Of a stretch of DNA of 64,000 bases, positions 24,433-32,332 are shown piece after piece. The first letter of the stretch is position 1, and each line of letters starts with the position of its first letter. The stretch spans positions 62,001 to 126,000 of the forward strand of contig JAFGIX010000027.1 in NCBI GenBank assembly GCA_016929395.1. Reading direction: 5' to 3'. Source of the DNA: Candidatus Zymogenus saltonus. GTDB taxonomy: Bacteria > Desulfobacterota > Zymogenia > Zymogenales > Zymogenaceae. Position numbers and translations under genes: made by a program. The notes beneath the pieces were generated by a model. It was not told where the DNA came from. It did not search any database and worked only from the letters and a program-made list of their open reading frames with translations.

Positions 24433-26151
24433 ATGGCAACAATAACCGGAGGAGAGCTTATAGTAAAGTGTCTCAAGAAGGAGGGCGTGAAGAGGATTTT
24501 TGCAATCATCGATGCGTTTTACAATCCGGTCATCGCAAACGTGGGGAAGTACGACATCCGCTGGATAGGCCCCAGGCACGAGGCGGCCGCCGTCCACATG
24601 GCGGAGGGGGTGTTCAAGACGACAGGGGAGATCCCGGTAGTCATGGCGGGCGCCGGGCCCGGAACGGCCAATCTCCTGTCAGGGATGATATGCGCCAGGG
24701 AGGAGGGGGTGCCGGTAGTCGCCATCTCGTCCCAGTGCCGCCAGGAGGTCATATATCCATGCAAGCCGGGTGTCTTTCAGGGAACGGAGCAGTACGACTT
24801 TTTCAAGCCGGTGACGAAGTGGAACGCCGTTGTCCACTCCTGGGAGCGGATCCCGGAAATCATCCAGCGGGCGTTCAGGGAGGCGGTGTCGGGAAGGCCC
24901 GGCCCCGTCCATGTCGATGTCCCCTATACCGTGTCTTACGCCGAGGGTGAAGAGTCGAAGGTAAGGATCCTGGAACCCCACCAGTACAGGGCGACCGCCC
25001 CGGAGCCCTCGGAGAAGCAGATCGAGGAGGTGGCAAAGCTCATCAAGGGCGCCAAAAATCCCCTCCTCATGGCGGGTACGGGCGTTCTCAACTCCGGCGG
25101 GTGGGAAGATTTTATGGGTCTCGTTGAGCTCCTCAACTGCCCCGCCACCACCACCATGGCCGCCAGGTCGGCAATACCGAACGATCACTCCAACTACATC
25201 TTCGGGTACGGGAAAGGGGCGCTGACCGCCAGGACGGAGGCGGACGTCGTCCTCGCCGTAGGGACAAGGCTCGGCGACATGGACCTCCCGTTCAAGAAGT
25301 ACTGGGGCGATCCGGACAAGCAGAAAATAATCCAGGTGGACATCGATCCGAGAAACATCGGCGCAAACTGGCCCATTCACATGGGGGTCGTGGGCGACGC
25401 AAAGGCGATGGTAAAGGCGCTCGGCGGCAAGCTCAAGGAGATGGGGGTAAAGCCCTCGGACGGCAAGATGGTAAAACAGTATAAGGACATGGATGACGAG
25501 TGGTGGCAGGAGCAGACGGGACACATCAAGGACTACGCCGGGGAGAAGATCCACCCCGCCCACTCGGTGCAGACGGCCAGAAAGGTTTTCCCTCCCGACG
25601 CCATCAACATAGGGGACGGAGGAAACACCAGCCTCTTCAACGCCTTTTTCACCCCTTACACCAAGCCGAGGACATCACTGGGGTTATTCGAGTTCGGCCA
25701 TCTGGGGATCGGCATCCCCTACGCCATTGGGGCCAAGGTGGCAAATCCGGACAAGGACGTATACGTCATCGTGGGGGACGGGGCGGCGGGCTTCAACTTC
25801 ATGGAGATGGTAACCGCCGTCAGGGAAAAGATAAAGATAACGGTAATGGTTCACGCCGAGGAGTCCTGGTGCATGGAGGAGATAGGCCAGCTCATGGAGT
25901 TCGGCGACCCGTCGAAGCTGGTGGGATGCAAGCAGTACCCGATAAGGTGGGACAAGGTGGCGGAGGGTCTTGGGTGTTACAGCGAGTACGTGGATAAGAT
26001 CGAGAACCTCGAGGACGCCATCAGGCGCGCCAAGGACTCGGAGCTTCCCGCGGTGCTCTGTGTCAAGACGGACAAGCAGTCCAACCTCATACCACCAGGA
26101 GCGGAGCAGTTCGAGCAGGTCTACACGGGCGTTCCCGAAGAGCAGGGATAA
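24433..26151 (+). CDS. Thiamine diphosphate-dependent enzyme (acetolactate synthase-like fold) with atypical cofactor motif
   Basis: The 572-residue protein has the three-domain order of the POX/ALS family: PYR domain with the cofactor-activating Glu (GPRHEAAAV, E50), a central domain (about 195-330), and a PP domain with VGDGAAGFN (GDG at 448-450). In the standard GDG-x(24-27)-NN motif, Asn from the final NN and Asp from GDG hold Mg2+. Here the expected NN position reads VMVHAEESW, so both Asn appear replaced (A475-E476). This makes the assignment to true acetolactate synthase doubtful. A decarboxylase, C-C lyase or carboligase role with its SDR neighbours is possible. A strong AAAGGAGG site supports the ATG. 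Confidence 0.85.
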   Translation: MATITGGELIVKCLKKEGVKRIFAIIDAFYNPVIANVGKYDIRWIGPRHEAAAVHMAEGVFKTTGEIPVVMAGAGPGTANLLSGMICAREEGVPVVAISSQCRQEVIYPCKPGVFQGTEQYDFFKPVTKWNAVVHSWERIPEIIQRAFREAVSGRPGPVHVDVPYTVSYAEGEESKVRILEPHQYRATAPEPSEKQIEEVAKLIKGAKNPLLMAGTGVLNSGGWEDFMGLVELLNCPATTTMAARSAIPNDHSNYIFGYGKGALTARTEADVVLAVGTRLGDMDLPFKKYWGDPDKQKIIQVDIDPRNIGANWPIHMGVVGDAKAMVKALGGKLKEMGVKPSDGKMVKQYKDMDDEWWQEQTGHIKDYAGEKIHPAHSVQTARKVFPPDAINIGDGGNTSLFNAFFTPYTKPRTSLGLFEFGHLGIGIPYAIGAKVANPDKDVYVIVGDGAAGFNFMEMVTAVREKIKITVMVHAEESWCMEEIGQLMEFGDPSKLVGCKQYPIRWDKVAEGLGCYSEYVDKIENLEDAIRRAKDSELPAVLCVKTDKQSNLIPPGAEQFEQVYTGVPEEQG

Positions 26152-26165
26152 AATAGGGTATCCAT

Positions 26166-26205
26166 GCGGGAAAGGGCCTTTAAGCCCTTTCCCGCACCTC
26201 TTTTT
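26166..26205 (+). terminator. Terminator between the ThDP enzyme and second SDR genes
   Basis: GCGGGAAAGGGC-CTTTAA-GCCCTTTCCCGC is a perfect 12-base-pair stem, followed by a T-rich run. It would end or attenuate the SDR-ThDP transcript before the next SDR gene. Confidence 0.85.
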
Positions 26206-26235
26206 GCAACCATAAAAACAAGAGGAGAGAATATT

Positions 26236-27072
26236 GTGGGAACACTCGATGGAAAGGTGGCGATCGTCACCGGAGTTGGGAGACCTGACGGAATCGGCGA
26301 GGCGACGGCCCTCAAGATGGCGGAGGAGGGGGCAAACGTCGTAATATCCGATATATGCCGCACATACGAGGGAGACATGTCATGGTATCCCCTGGGGGGA
26401 TGGGAATATCTGGAATCGGTCGCAAAAAAAATAGAGGATATGGGAAGAAAGGCCAAGGCCTTCAAGGTGGACATTACCAAGAAGGACGAGATAGAGGAGA
26501 TGGTTAAGGAGACCGTAAAAGTATTCAATAGGATTGACATCCTCGTCAACAACGCCGGATCGGGGGTGGGGGTGGGCCCCTTCTTGGACATCCCGGAGGC
26601 GGCCTGGGACAAGACCATGGAGGTGAACGTGAAGGGCACCTTTTATTGCATGAGGGCGGTTATCCCCGAAATGTTAAAGGTCGGGGGCGGAAGGATCATC
26701 AATCTCTCCTCCACCGCGGGCCTTATGGGCCCTGCGGAATACGGCGCCTATTCGCCCAGCAAGTTCGCAATAATCGGGATGACCCAGACCGTCGCCCTGG
26801 AGTATGCCCCAAAAAACATCCTGATAAACGCCGTCTGTCCCCACTTCGTTGAGACGAGCATGGGACGTGACGAATACCAGTACATAGCCATGCTCAACGG
26901 GATCACGCCCGAGGAGGCAAGGGAGAAATCGATCAAGACGATCCCCATCGGAAGGCCGGCGACGGGACGCGACATCGCCGACGTCATCTACTTCCTCGCC
27001 TCCCCCCTCGGAAGCTACATGGTGGGTCAGGCGGTCCCCATAACCGGGGGCGGAGAGATTTGGTCGCCATAG
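26236..27072 (+). CDS. Second short-chain dehydrogenase/reductase
   Basis: This 278-residue SDR starts at a GTG (26236) with AGGAGAG upstream; the longer frame from 26164 runs through the terminator and is rejected. It has TGVGRPDGIGEA (12-23), an unusual extended cofactor loop seen in some SDRs, NNAG (105-108), catalytic Ser in NLSST and YSPSK (Y172, K176). An insertion at about 44-58 (EGDMSWYPLGGWEYL) distinguishes it from the first SDR at 23566. It lies behind the terminator of the ThDP gene and just ahead of the remnant of another ThDP gene. The substrate is unknown. Confidence 0.9.
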   Translation: MGTLDGKVAIVTGVGRPDGIGEATALKMAEEGANVVISDICRTYEGDMSWYPLGGWEYLESVAKKIEDMGRKAKAFKVDITKKDEIEEMVKETVKVFNRIDILVNNAGSGVGVGPFLDIPEAAWDKTMEVNVKGTFYCMRAVIPEMLKVGGGRIINLSSTAGLMGPAEYGAYSPSKFAIIGMTQTVALEYAPKNILINAVCPHFVETSMGRDEYQYIAMLNGITPEEAREKSIKTIPIGRPATGRDIADVIYFLASPLGSYMVGQAVPITGGGEIWSP

Positions 27073-27104
27073 AAATAGTGCAATAGGGGTGCAATAGGGG
27101 ATGG

Positions 27105-27170
27105 CCTGTGGATTCGGAGCCTCCTGCCGTGGTCTGCGCCAAGACGGACAAGCGGTCAAACCTGATTCCC
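27105..27170 (+). pseudogene. Decayed 3' end of a second ThDP-enzyme gene
   Basis: Read in frame, this stretch gives DSEPPAVVCAKTDKRSNLIP. The intact ThDP enzyme at 24433-26151 ends with the nearly identical DSELPAVLCVKTDKQSNLIP, and the nucleotide sequences also match closely. The resemblance stops a few codons later. It lies about 30 bases after the second SDR, so the ancestral order was probably SDR-ThDP-SDR-ThDP, with most of the last gene deleted. Confidence 0.85.
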
Positions 27171-27229
27171 CGGACCGGGCAGTCCGTGAAGCAAACGCCG
27201 GAGTTTAAGAAGAACGATGGCCAACCTAC

Positions 27230-27264
27230 GGTGGGAGGGGGCTTTTACCCCTCCCACCCCTTTT
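27230..27264. terminator. Terminator between converging genes
   Basis: GGTGGGAGGGG and CCCCTCCCACC pair perfectly over 11 bases around a GCTTTTA loop, followed by CCCTTTT. It lies between the SDR/remnant region (plus) and the flavin reductase gene (minus). Confidence 0.7.
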
Positions 27265-27340
27265 CCCCCACCAATAACTACTTGACCCCATGACTGCCTT
27301 ACCCCTTTTAATCTCCACGCCCGACCGGTTCAATTACGAA

Positions 27341-27910
27341 TCACTTCTTGAAGCCCTTTCCCTCCTGCCACGCCCGGCCGACGCAATCGCCGAGCACCCA
27401 GAAGCGGTTGTCCGGCATCGACAGGACAAAGGGCTTGACCTTTTCGACGTCCGGAATCCCGTCGGTCAAGACCGACTCCTCGGCGTGAACGCCCACAACT
27501 TCCCCCACAAATAGGTAGTTTGTTGGCAGCTCGACCATTTCGACCACACGGCACTCCACATTGACCGGACACCCCTTTATCAGGGGGGCGGCCTTGAGAC
27601 CGCCGTAAAAAAGGGCGAAGAGTTCCGATTTGTCGACCTTTTTCGCGGAGACCAGCCCGGTGTAGTCTGTAATGGCCACCATATCCGTAGACGGCACATT
27701 TATGCTGAACTCTCCGTTCTGAAGTACCCCGTCCGCCGATTGATGACCTTTATTGACGGATATTGCGATCATCGGCGGCTTGTGATTGCATCGCGTCAGC
27801 CAGCCGAGCGCCATGAAGTTTGCCCTGCCGCCGACATGGGTGCCGAGGATCGTCTGCGTCGTTATCGGAACAAAGGCAAAGGTCTCATCGGAAATATCGA
27901 TTTTGGCCAT
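27341..27910 (-). CDS. Flavin reductase-like FMN-binding protein (flavoredoxin type)
   Basis: The 189-residue protein matches the flavin reductase-like domain: MALGWLTRCNHKPPMIAISV and the NGEFSINVPS strand form the FMN site. Members bind FMN and act as NAD(P)H:flavin reductases or electron carriers; flavoredoxin is common in Desulfovibrio-like anaerobes. An AAGGAGA site precedes the ATG at 27910. It faces the SDR-ThDP module across a terminator and is transcribed separately. No partner oxidoreductase is adjacent. Confidence 0.88.
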   Translation of the reverse strand: MAKIDISDETFAFVPITTQTILGTHVGGRANFMALGWLTRCNHKPPMIAISVNKGHQSADGVLQNGEFSINVPSTDMVAITDYTGLVSAKKVDKSELFALFYGGLKAAPLIKGCPVNVECRVVEMVELPTNYLFVGEVVGVHAEESVLTDGIPDVEKVKPFVLSMPDNRFWVLGDCVGRAWQEGKGFKK

Positions 27911-28120
27911 TTAGCATTCTCCTTTATATCATTTATCATTTGAGCCGAATTCTACATCCACCGTTTTTAAACCGCAATTCAAATTTTCATCTATTATGAA
28001 CCTGTTTGCCGCAATTTTTTACTCATCCACCTTTTGCCTTTTCAAAACAATTCTGGTATAATTCAAACCTAAACGCCCACAGCAGATGTTAAAAACCCGA
28101 CCTTTTAAGAGGCAAAAACC

Positions 28121-29377
28121 GTGGAACGAGAAAACCCGAACGGCTATAACTATAGCGACCCCGGCGGAACAACCGGCGGCGGAGATCACGACAAGTACCT
28201 GAAGGGGCCTGCGCCCATCATCACCGTGGAGGACAGCCGCGTAAGGAACAGGATAGCCATAGTCCTCATCATCGTCATAACCGCGCTGGCCGCTTTCTTA
28301 CTCTTTACGGACAAGGTGCCCATCTACATCAAGATGCTTAAGATCGACATCCCCGAGGTAAAGGCCTTCGCCGCGGCGGAGCTGGGAAAATCGAAAGACA
28401 AAAGGGCAGTATGGCCTCTGGTGAACACCCTCACCGGCTCCATGGAGCAGGCCGTCTGGGAGGCCTCGGTTTCGGCGTTGTTGAAGATAGGCTCGGTCTG
28501 CCCGGACGGCTCCCCCAGGGGAGAGGGTTGCCCGGCGGGAGATGGCGGCAAGGGCAATGTCTCCAACGCAAAGCTGATAGGAGAATCGCTCAAGATATTT
28601 TCGGGCGAGACGTACGACGACCGATACAGGGATCGGCTCTCCGCCTTCATCGCCTTGGGCCTCAAGGATAAAAACGTCGACGTCAGGATTTTTGCGGCCC
28701 AGCTCCTCTCGAATTTCGGGAGGGAGAACGCCGTAAAGTCCCTGACCGACGCCCTGAACGACGATGACCCAAGGGTTAGAGCCATAGCGAAGCTCTCCCT
28801 CGACTCGATCAAAGATCGTATCGCGAAGCCGATGCCCGATACTCCCTATAACGAAGATGTCGCAAAGGTGCCCTCTCATTTGGAGACGACCCCGGAGGTC
28901 CCGGAACCCGGCTCCCCCCCGGCCCTGTCGCCGTCGAAGAGTTTCACCGATCTCGAAAGCGAGTTCAAGGAGCTGGGCAAAACCCTGACCCCCCCGTTCG
29001 AGTTCGAGGCGATGGTCAAGGACTTGAAGAGCGGTGACCCGAAGGTCAGGGCAAAGGCCGCGATGACCCTCGCCTACCTGAAGCAGAGGCGGGGGACAGT
29101 CTATATACTGCCCCTACTAAAAAACCCAGAGGAATCGGTGAGGATAAGGGCCGAGTTTTCCTTAGGCGAGCTCAACAACTTCGCGTCCGTAAGGCCGCTT
29201 ATCGAGACCTACAAGACGGCCGGAGAGGAGGAGAAGCTCGTCATCTTTCATTCCCTCCTCAAGATGGACGACACGGCGGTCAAGAGGGCGCTATCGGAGG
29301 TGAGCGCCGGCGAAGACAAAGAGGGCGCAAAGATCGCGGCGATCGTGCTCCACTTCGGCAAGAAAGAGGTTGAATGA
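28121..29377 (+). CDS. Membrane-anchored HEAT-repeat protein
   Basis: The 418-residue protein starts at GTG (AAGAGG upstream). It has a glycine-rich cytoplasmic head, one membrane segment (about 44-62) and then HEAT/PBS-lyase-like helical repeats. These show at about 75-110 (VKAFAAAELGKSKDKRAVWPLV), 185-245 and 320-415, separated by a Pro-rich linker near 255-285. It is probably a scaffold outside the cytoplasmic membrane. It is followed on the same strand by twin TPR proteins, also exported, so the three may form one envelope assembly. No enzyme signature is visible. Confidence 0.82.
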   Translation: MERENPNGYNYSDPGGTTGGGDHDKYLKGPAPIITVEDSRVRNRIAIVLIIVITALAAFLLFTDKVPIYIKMLKIDIPEVKAFAAAELGKSKDKRAVWPLVNTLTGSMEQAVWEASVSALLKIGSVCPDGSPRGEGCPAGDGGKGNVSNAKLIGESLKIFSGETYDDRYRDRLSAFIALGLKDKNVDVRIFAAQLLSNFGRENAVKSLTDALNDDDPRVRAIAKLSLDSIKDRIAKPMPDTPYNEDVAKVPSHLETTPEVPEPGSPPALSPSKSFTDLESEFKELGKTLTPPFEFEAMVKDLKSGDPKVRAKAAMTLAYLKQRRGTVYILPLLKNPEESVRIRAEFSLGELNNFASVRPLIETYKTAGEEEKLVIFHSLLKMDDTAVKRALSEVSAGEDKEGAKIAAIVLHFGKKEVE

Positions 29378-29521
29378 CCGACCATTCCCTCTCCCGACGC
29401 CCAGCCTAACATATTTACACACTTTTATCGAAATGCGTCCTTGACAAGGCCGCACAAGATGTATTAAGCTATACACCGACATATCAATATTGCAATATTG
29501 GGCAATGAGGAGAGCTGTTTG

Positions 29522-30307
29522 ATGAAAATAGAGGCAATCAAAATAAGGGCTAAGATCGCGGCGAGATCGTCTCTCGCGTATATTTTACTCGCCCTGTTTT
29601 TAATAACGACCGTCCTTTTTATCCCGGGTGTTTCTTCGGCCTCGGAAAACCTCTACATATCGGACATCCTCGATGGCGCCGAGCCGAACCCGGCGTTCAA
29701 AAACGACCACTACAAGACGAGGAGGGACGTCCTGTCCGGCGTAGTGGGCCCGGAGACCTGGGTAGAGCACTACGTCCGCGGAGATGAAACGATAGAGACC
29801 CTCTCCTACAACAACTACATCTACGGGATTATAGTTAAAAAGGATAGCGGCAAGATCGACCATTACAACCTGAACGATGACAAGAAGACGTACTCCTTAT
29901 CGGGGGAGAAGCCGCCAGAGGGCTGGCTTTCCAAGGGACCCGATTACAACGAAGTGGTCAGAAAGGCCAACGGTTATATCTCCGACCGACATTACAAGGA
30001 CGCGATTGAGCTAATCGAGGGCTCCATCGACGAGAGGGAGGACAAGACCGGGAACCTCTACTTCCTTTTGGCGTTGGCCTACGACGGCATGAACGAGGTC
30101 GAGTACGCCGCCCAAAACTATAAGAAGGCCGTCGATCTAAACCTCGAGAAAAATGAGCTGACCGTGGCGCTGAGAAACCTCGGGATAATCTTGAGGGGCT
30201 TGGGCAGGCACAATGAAGCCGCCGTATACCTCGAAAGGTATCTGGATCTCGTCCCGAACGACCCGGACGCCGAAAATATAAAAAAATATGTCAGTGACTA
30301 CAAGTAG
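29522..30307 (+). CDS. Exported TPR protein (first of a tandem pair)
   Basis: The start is set at the ATG at 29522 by GAGGAGA upstream; an open TTG frame begins at 29498. A signal or anchor segment (ILLALFLITTVLFIPG) is followed by a middle domain without known match and by two to three TPR units near the C-terminus (YFLLALAYDGMNEVEYAAQN, LRNLGIILRGLGRHNEAAVY). The C-terminal 85 residues are clearly paralogous to the next gene. The protein probably mediates protein contacts in the periplasm. Confidence 0.8.
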   Translation: MKIEAIKIRAKIAARSSLAYILLALFLITTVLFIPGVSSASENLYISDILDGAEPNPAFKNDHYKTRRDVLSGVVGPETWVEHYVRGDETIETLSYNNYIYGIIVKKDSGKIDHYNLNDDKKTYSLSGEKPPEGWLSKGPDYNEVVRKANGYISDRHYKDAIELIEGSIDEREDKTGNLYFLLALAYDGMNEVEYAAQNYKKAVDLNLEKNELTVALRNLGIILRGLGRHNEAAVYLERYLDLVPNDPDAENIKKYVSDYK

Positions 30308-30492
30308 ATGACAAAAAGCGGCGGTACGGGGGGGATGGGAAGATTTACCTCCATTGCGGCGTTGGGTCAAATCAGGACAAAGCGAGACCATGAGATGTTT
30401 CAAACCGCGGCGGATTTGTTCAAGTTGTGGACAAAGGCGGCATCGGTTTTGAATTTAACTGACTTCAAAGACTATTGTTGGATCTAAAAGAG

Positions 30493-31038
30493 ATGAGATT
30501 ATTTTTTAGCAGGAAATTATTGAATATTGCAGGAAAGGCGCGATCGGGCCTTCTGTTGTTATTTATTATCGCGGCGGTCGCCCTCCCCTTTTCGGTTTGC
30601 CCCGATTTTCAATCCTTCATCGGGCCGACCGTGGAAACGGCGTCGGCCTGGTCGGCCGAGACAATCTCTTACGAAGATTACTTGGAGAGGACCGAAAAGC
30701 TTATATTTGCAGACCGCTTCAAGGACGCCGTGGAGCTTATAGAGGAGGCGATAAACAAGGGGGGACACAAGACGGCAAAGCTCTATTTCTATCTCGCCCT
30801 CTCATACGACAACCTCGATGAGCTCGAATCTGCCGTTACCAACTACAAGAAGGCGATCTCCATGAATATCGACAAAGAAGAGCTTTTGGTCTCCCTTAAA
30901 AACCTCGGCATAATATTGAGGAGTCAGGATAACCATAAAGAGGCCGCAAACTATTTCGGCAGGTATCTGAAGCTCGTCCCGGACGACCCTGATGTGGACA
31001 ACATCAGAAGCTACGTCGAATATTACAAGAAGCAATGA
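30493..31038 (+). CDS. Exported TPR protein (second of a tandem pair)
   Basis: This shorter paralogue of the preceding protein has a signal/anchor (LLLLFIIAAVALPF) and TPR units (YFYLALSYDNLDELESAVTN, LKNLGIILRSQDNHKEAANY). It lacks the middle domain of the first copy. The ATG at 30493 is preferred; TTG codons at 30475 and 30478 extend the frame but lack a better binding site. Its stop overlaps the aroE start (ATGA), so the two are translationally coupled, although a functional link is unlikely. Confidence 0.78.
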   Translation: MRLFFSRKLLNIAGKARSGLLLLFIIAAVALPFSVCPDFQSFIGPTVETASAWSAETISYEDYLERTEKLIFADRFKDAVELIEEAINKGGHKTAKLYFYLALSYDNLDELESAVTNYKKAISMNIDKEELLVSLKNLGIILRSQDNHKEAANYFGRYLKLVPDDPDVDNIRSYVEYYKKQ

Positions 31039-31928
31039 AGATGAAACGGGAGATTTCCCCCGCCACCAAGCTCTTCTGCCTTATAGGCGATCCCGTATCC
31101 CACTCAAAATCCCCGGCGATGATGAACGCCGCCTTTGAGACATTGGGAATCGATGCGGTCTACCTCGCCTTCCACGTTCAGGGCAGAGACGTCGGGACGG
31201 TATTGAACGCATTGAGGATAATGGACGTCGGCGGCGTAAACGTAACCGCACCCCACAAGGGGCGGGTGATCGGATACCTCGACGAGCTCTTCCCGGAGGC
31301 CCAGCTCACCGGCTCGGTAAACACCATATTCCCGTCCATGGATAAGCTCATCGGCGACAACACGGACGGCTACGGCATGGTGTCCGCGATCAACTACGAG
31401 CTTAACGTCGCCGTTTCAGGCGCCCGGATCCTAATAATAGGGGCCGGGGGCGCTGCCCGGGGCGTCCTCTTTTCGATTCTTCAAGAATCGCCAGCCTCCC
31501 TCACCATAGCAAACAGGTCGATAGACAAGGCCGAGGAGCTGAGATCCAACCTTATGGATGTACTGAAAAGGAATATAGAAATCGAGGTCGTGCCCTTAAA
31601 TCCCGGAGTGATTAACCCGGAAATAGACCGATTCGATATAATTATCAACGCCACCTCGGTCAAGAAATCGACACCGGAGGCGACCTCCCCCGAAAACGAT
31701 CCCCTTGGACTCGATCTCCTCAAGATGAAAAAAGGGGCCCTCTTCTTTGACATGAACTACGGAGTAGAAAAGGGCGATGTAGAAGCCGCCCTAAAAGAGA
31801 GGGGGGTGCTCTACTCCGACGGCCTCGCAATGCTCCTCCATCAGGGCGCCCGCGCCTTGGCACTCTGGACAGGGGAGGAGGCTCCCCTCGATATCATGAG
31901 GGCGGCCCTGGGGATGAAACAGGTCTGA
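31035..31928 (+). CDS. aroE: Shikimate dehydrogenase (NADP+)
   Basis: The 297-residue enzyme reduces 3-dehydroshikimate in the common aromatic amino-acid pathway. It has the substrate-binding SHSKSPAMMNAAF (about 22-34), catalytic K75 in NVTAPHKG and D111 in GDNTDGYG. The NADP loop GAGGAARG (136-143) and the C-terminal YSDGLAMLLHQGARALALW segment are also present. All the usual elements and the normal length are there. The start overlaps the upstream TPR gene by four bases. No other aro gene is in the window. Confidence 0.95.
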   Translation: MKMKREISPATKLFCLIGDPVSHSKSPAMMNAAFETLGIDAVYLAFHVQGRDVGTVLNALRIMDVGGVNVTAPHKGRVIGYLDELFPEAQLTGSVNTIFPSMDKLIGDNTDGYGMVSAINYELNVAVSGARILIIGAGGAARGVLFSILQESPASLTIANRSIDKAEELRSNLMDVLKRNIEIEVVPLNPGVINPEIDRFDIIINATSVKKSTPEATSPENDPLGLDLLKMKKGALFFDMNYGVEKGDVEAALKERGVLYSDGLAMLLHQGARALALWTGEEAPLDIMRAALGMKQV

Positions 31929-31951
31929 ATCCCTCTTCGTTTCGAGGGATT
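31928..31951 (+). terminator. Hairpin at the aroE stop codon
   Basis: AATCCCTC and GAGGGATT form a perfect 8-base stem around a TTCGTTTC loop. There is no T run after it, so it may be a weak terminator or an RNA-stabilising element. Confidence 0.35.
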
Positions 31952-32332
31952 ATGACCCTTATTATGCCTCAATGGAAATGCCCTCCCCTTCGCTTCCAGA
32001 TTTTAAGGCAGCACACATAGAAGGACCGGACTCCACGCAATTGTCCTTTAAGCGGCACCGAGCAGTTCCCATCCCGCTCCATAAAAATATGAATATAAAG
32101 AGGCGGCTCAGTTAATCTTTCGTTTTGAGCTTATCCATTCTATTTGTCCTTGACCCGACGATCTTGATCCTGTCCTCTACTTTTACTATTACCAACTTCT
32201 CATTGTCGTCAAATATGTCTTGACAAAAGAGTACAATTGAATATATGATATAAAGGTGATTTTACCAAACTCTCCGCTACAGAATTGGCGCTACAGAATT
32301 AGCAAAATTTCTCTTTCAAGGGGCAATCAAAA
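31952..32332. other. Intergenic region ahead of pilB
   Basis: No gene is seen in about 380 bases. It carries the predicted pilB promoter at 32220-32249 and a small repeat (TACAGAATTGGCGC/TACAGAATTAGC) near 32278-32300. Confidence 0.45.
32220..32249 (+). promoter_or_regulatory. Promoter of pilB
   Basis: TTGACA (32220-32225), an 18-base spacer and TATGAT (32244-32249) lie about 80 bases before the pilB ATG, in an AT-rich setting. Confidence 0.5.

Noticed and set aside
24679-25563. 294-codon minus-strand frame opposite the ThDP enzyme
   Set aside because: The composition is of shadow type (His/Arg/Leu-rich) and it is antisense to a recognised enzyme.
26164-26235. Upstream extension of the second SDR to an ATG at 26164
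   Set aside because: These codons are the stem-loop of a terminator; the GTG at 26236 has a good ribosome binding site and fits the SDR N-terminus.
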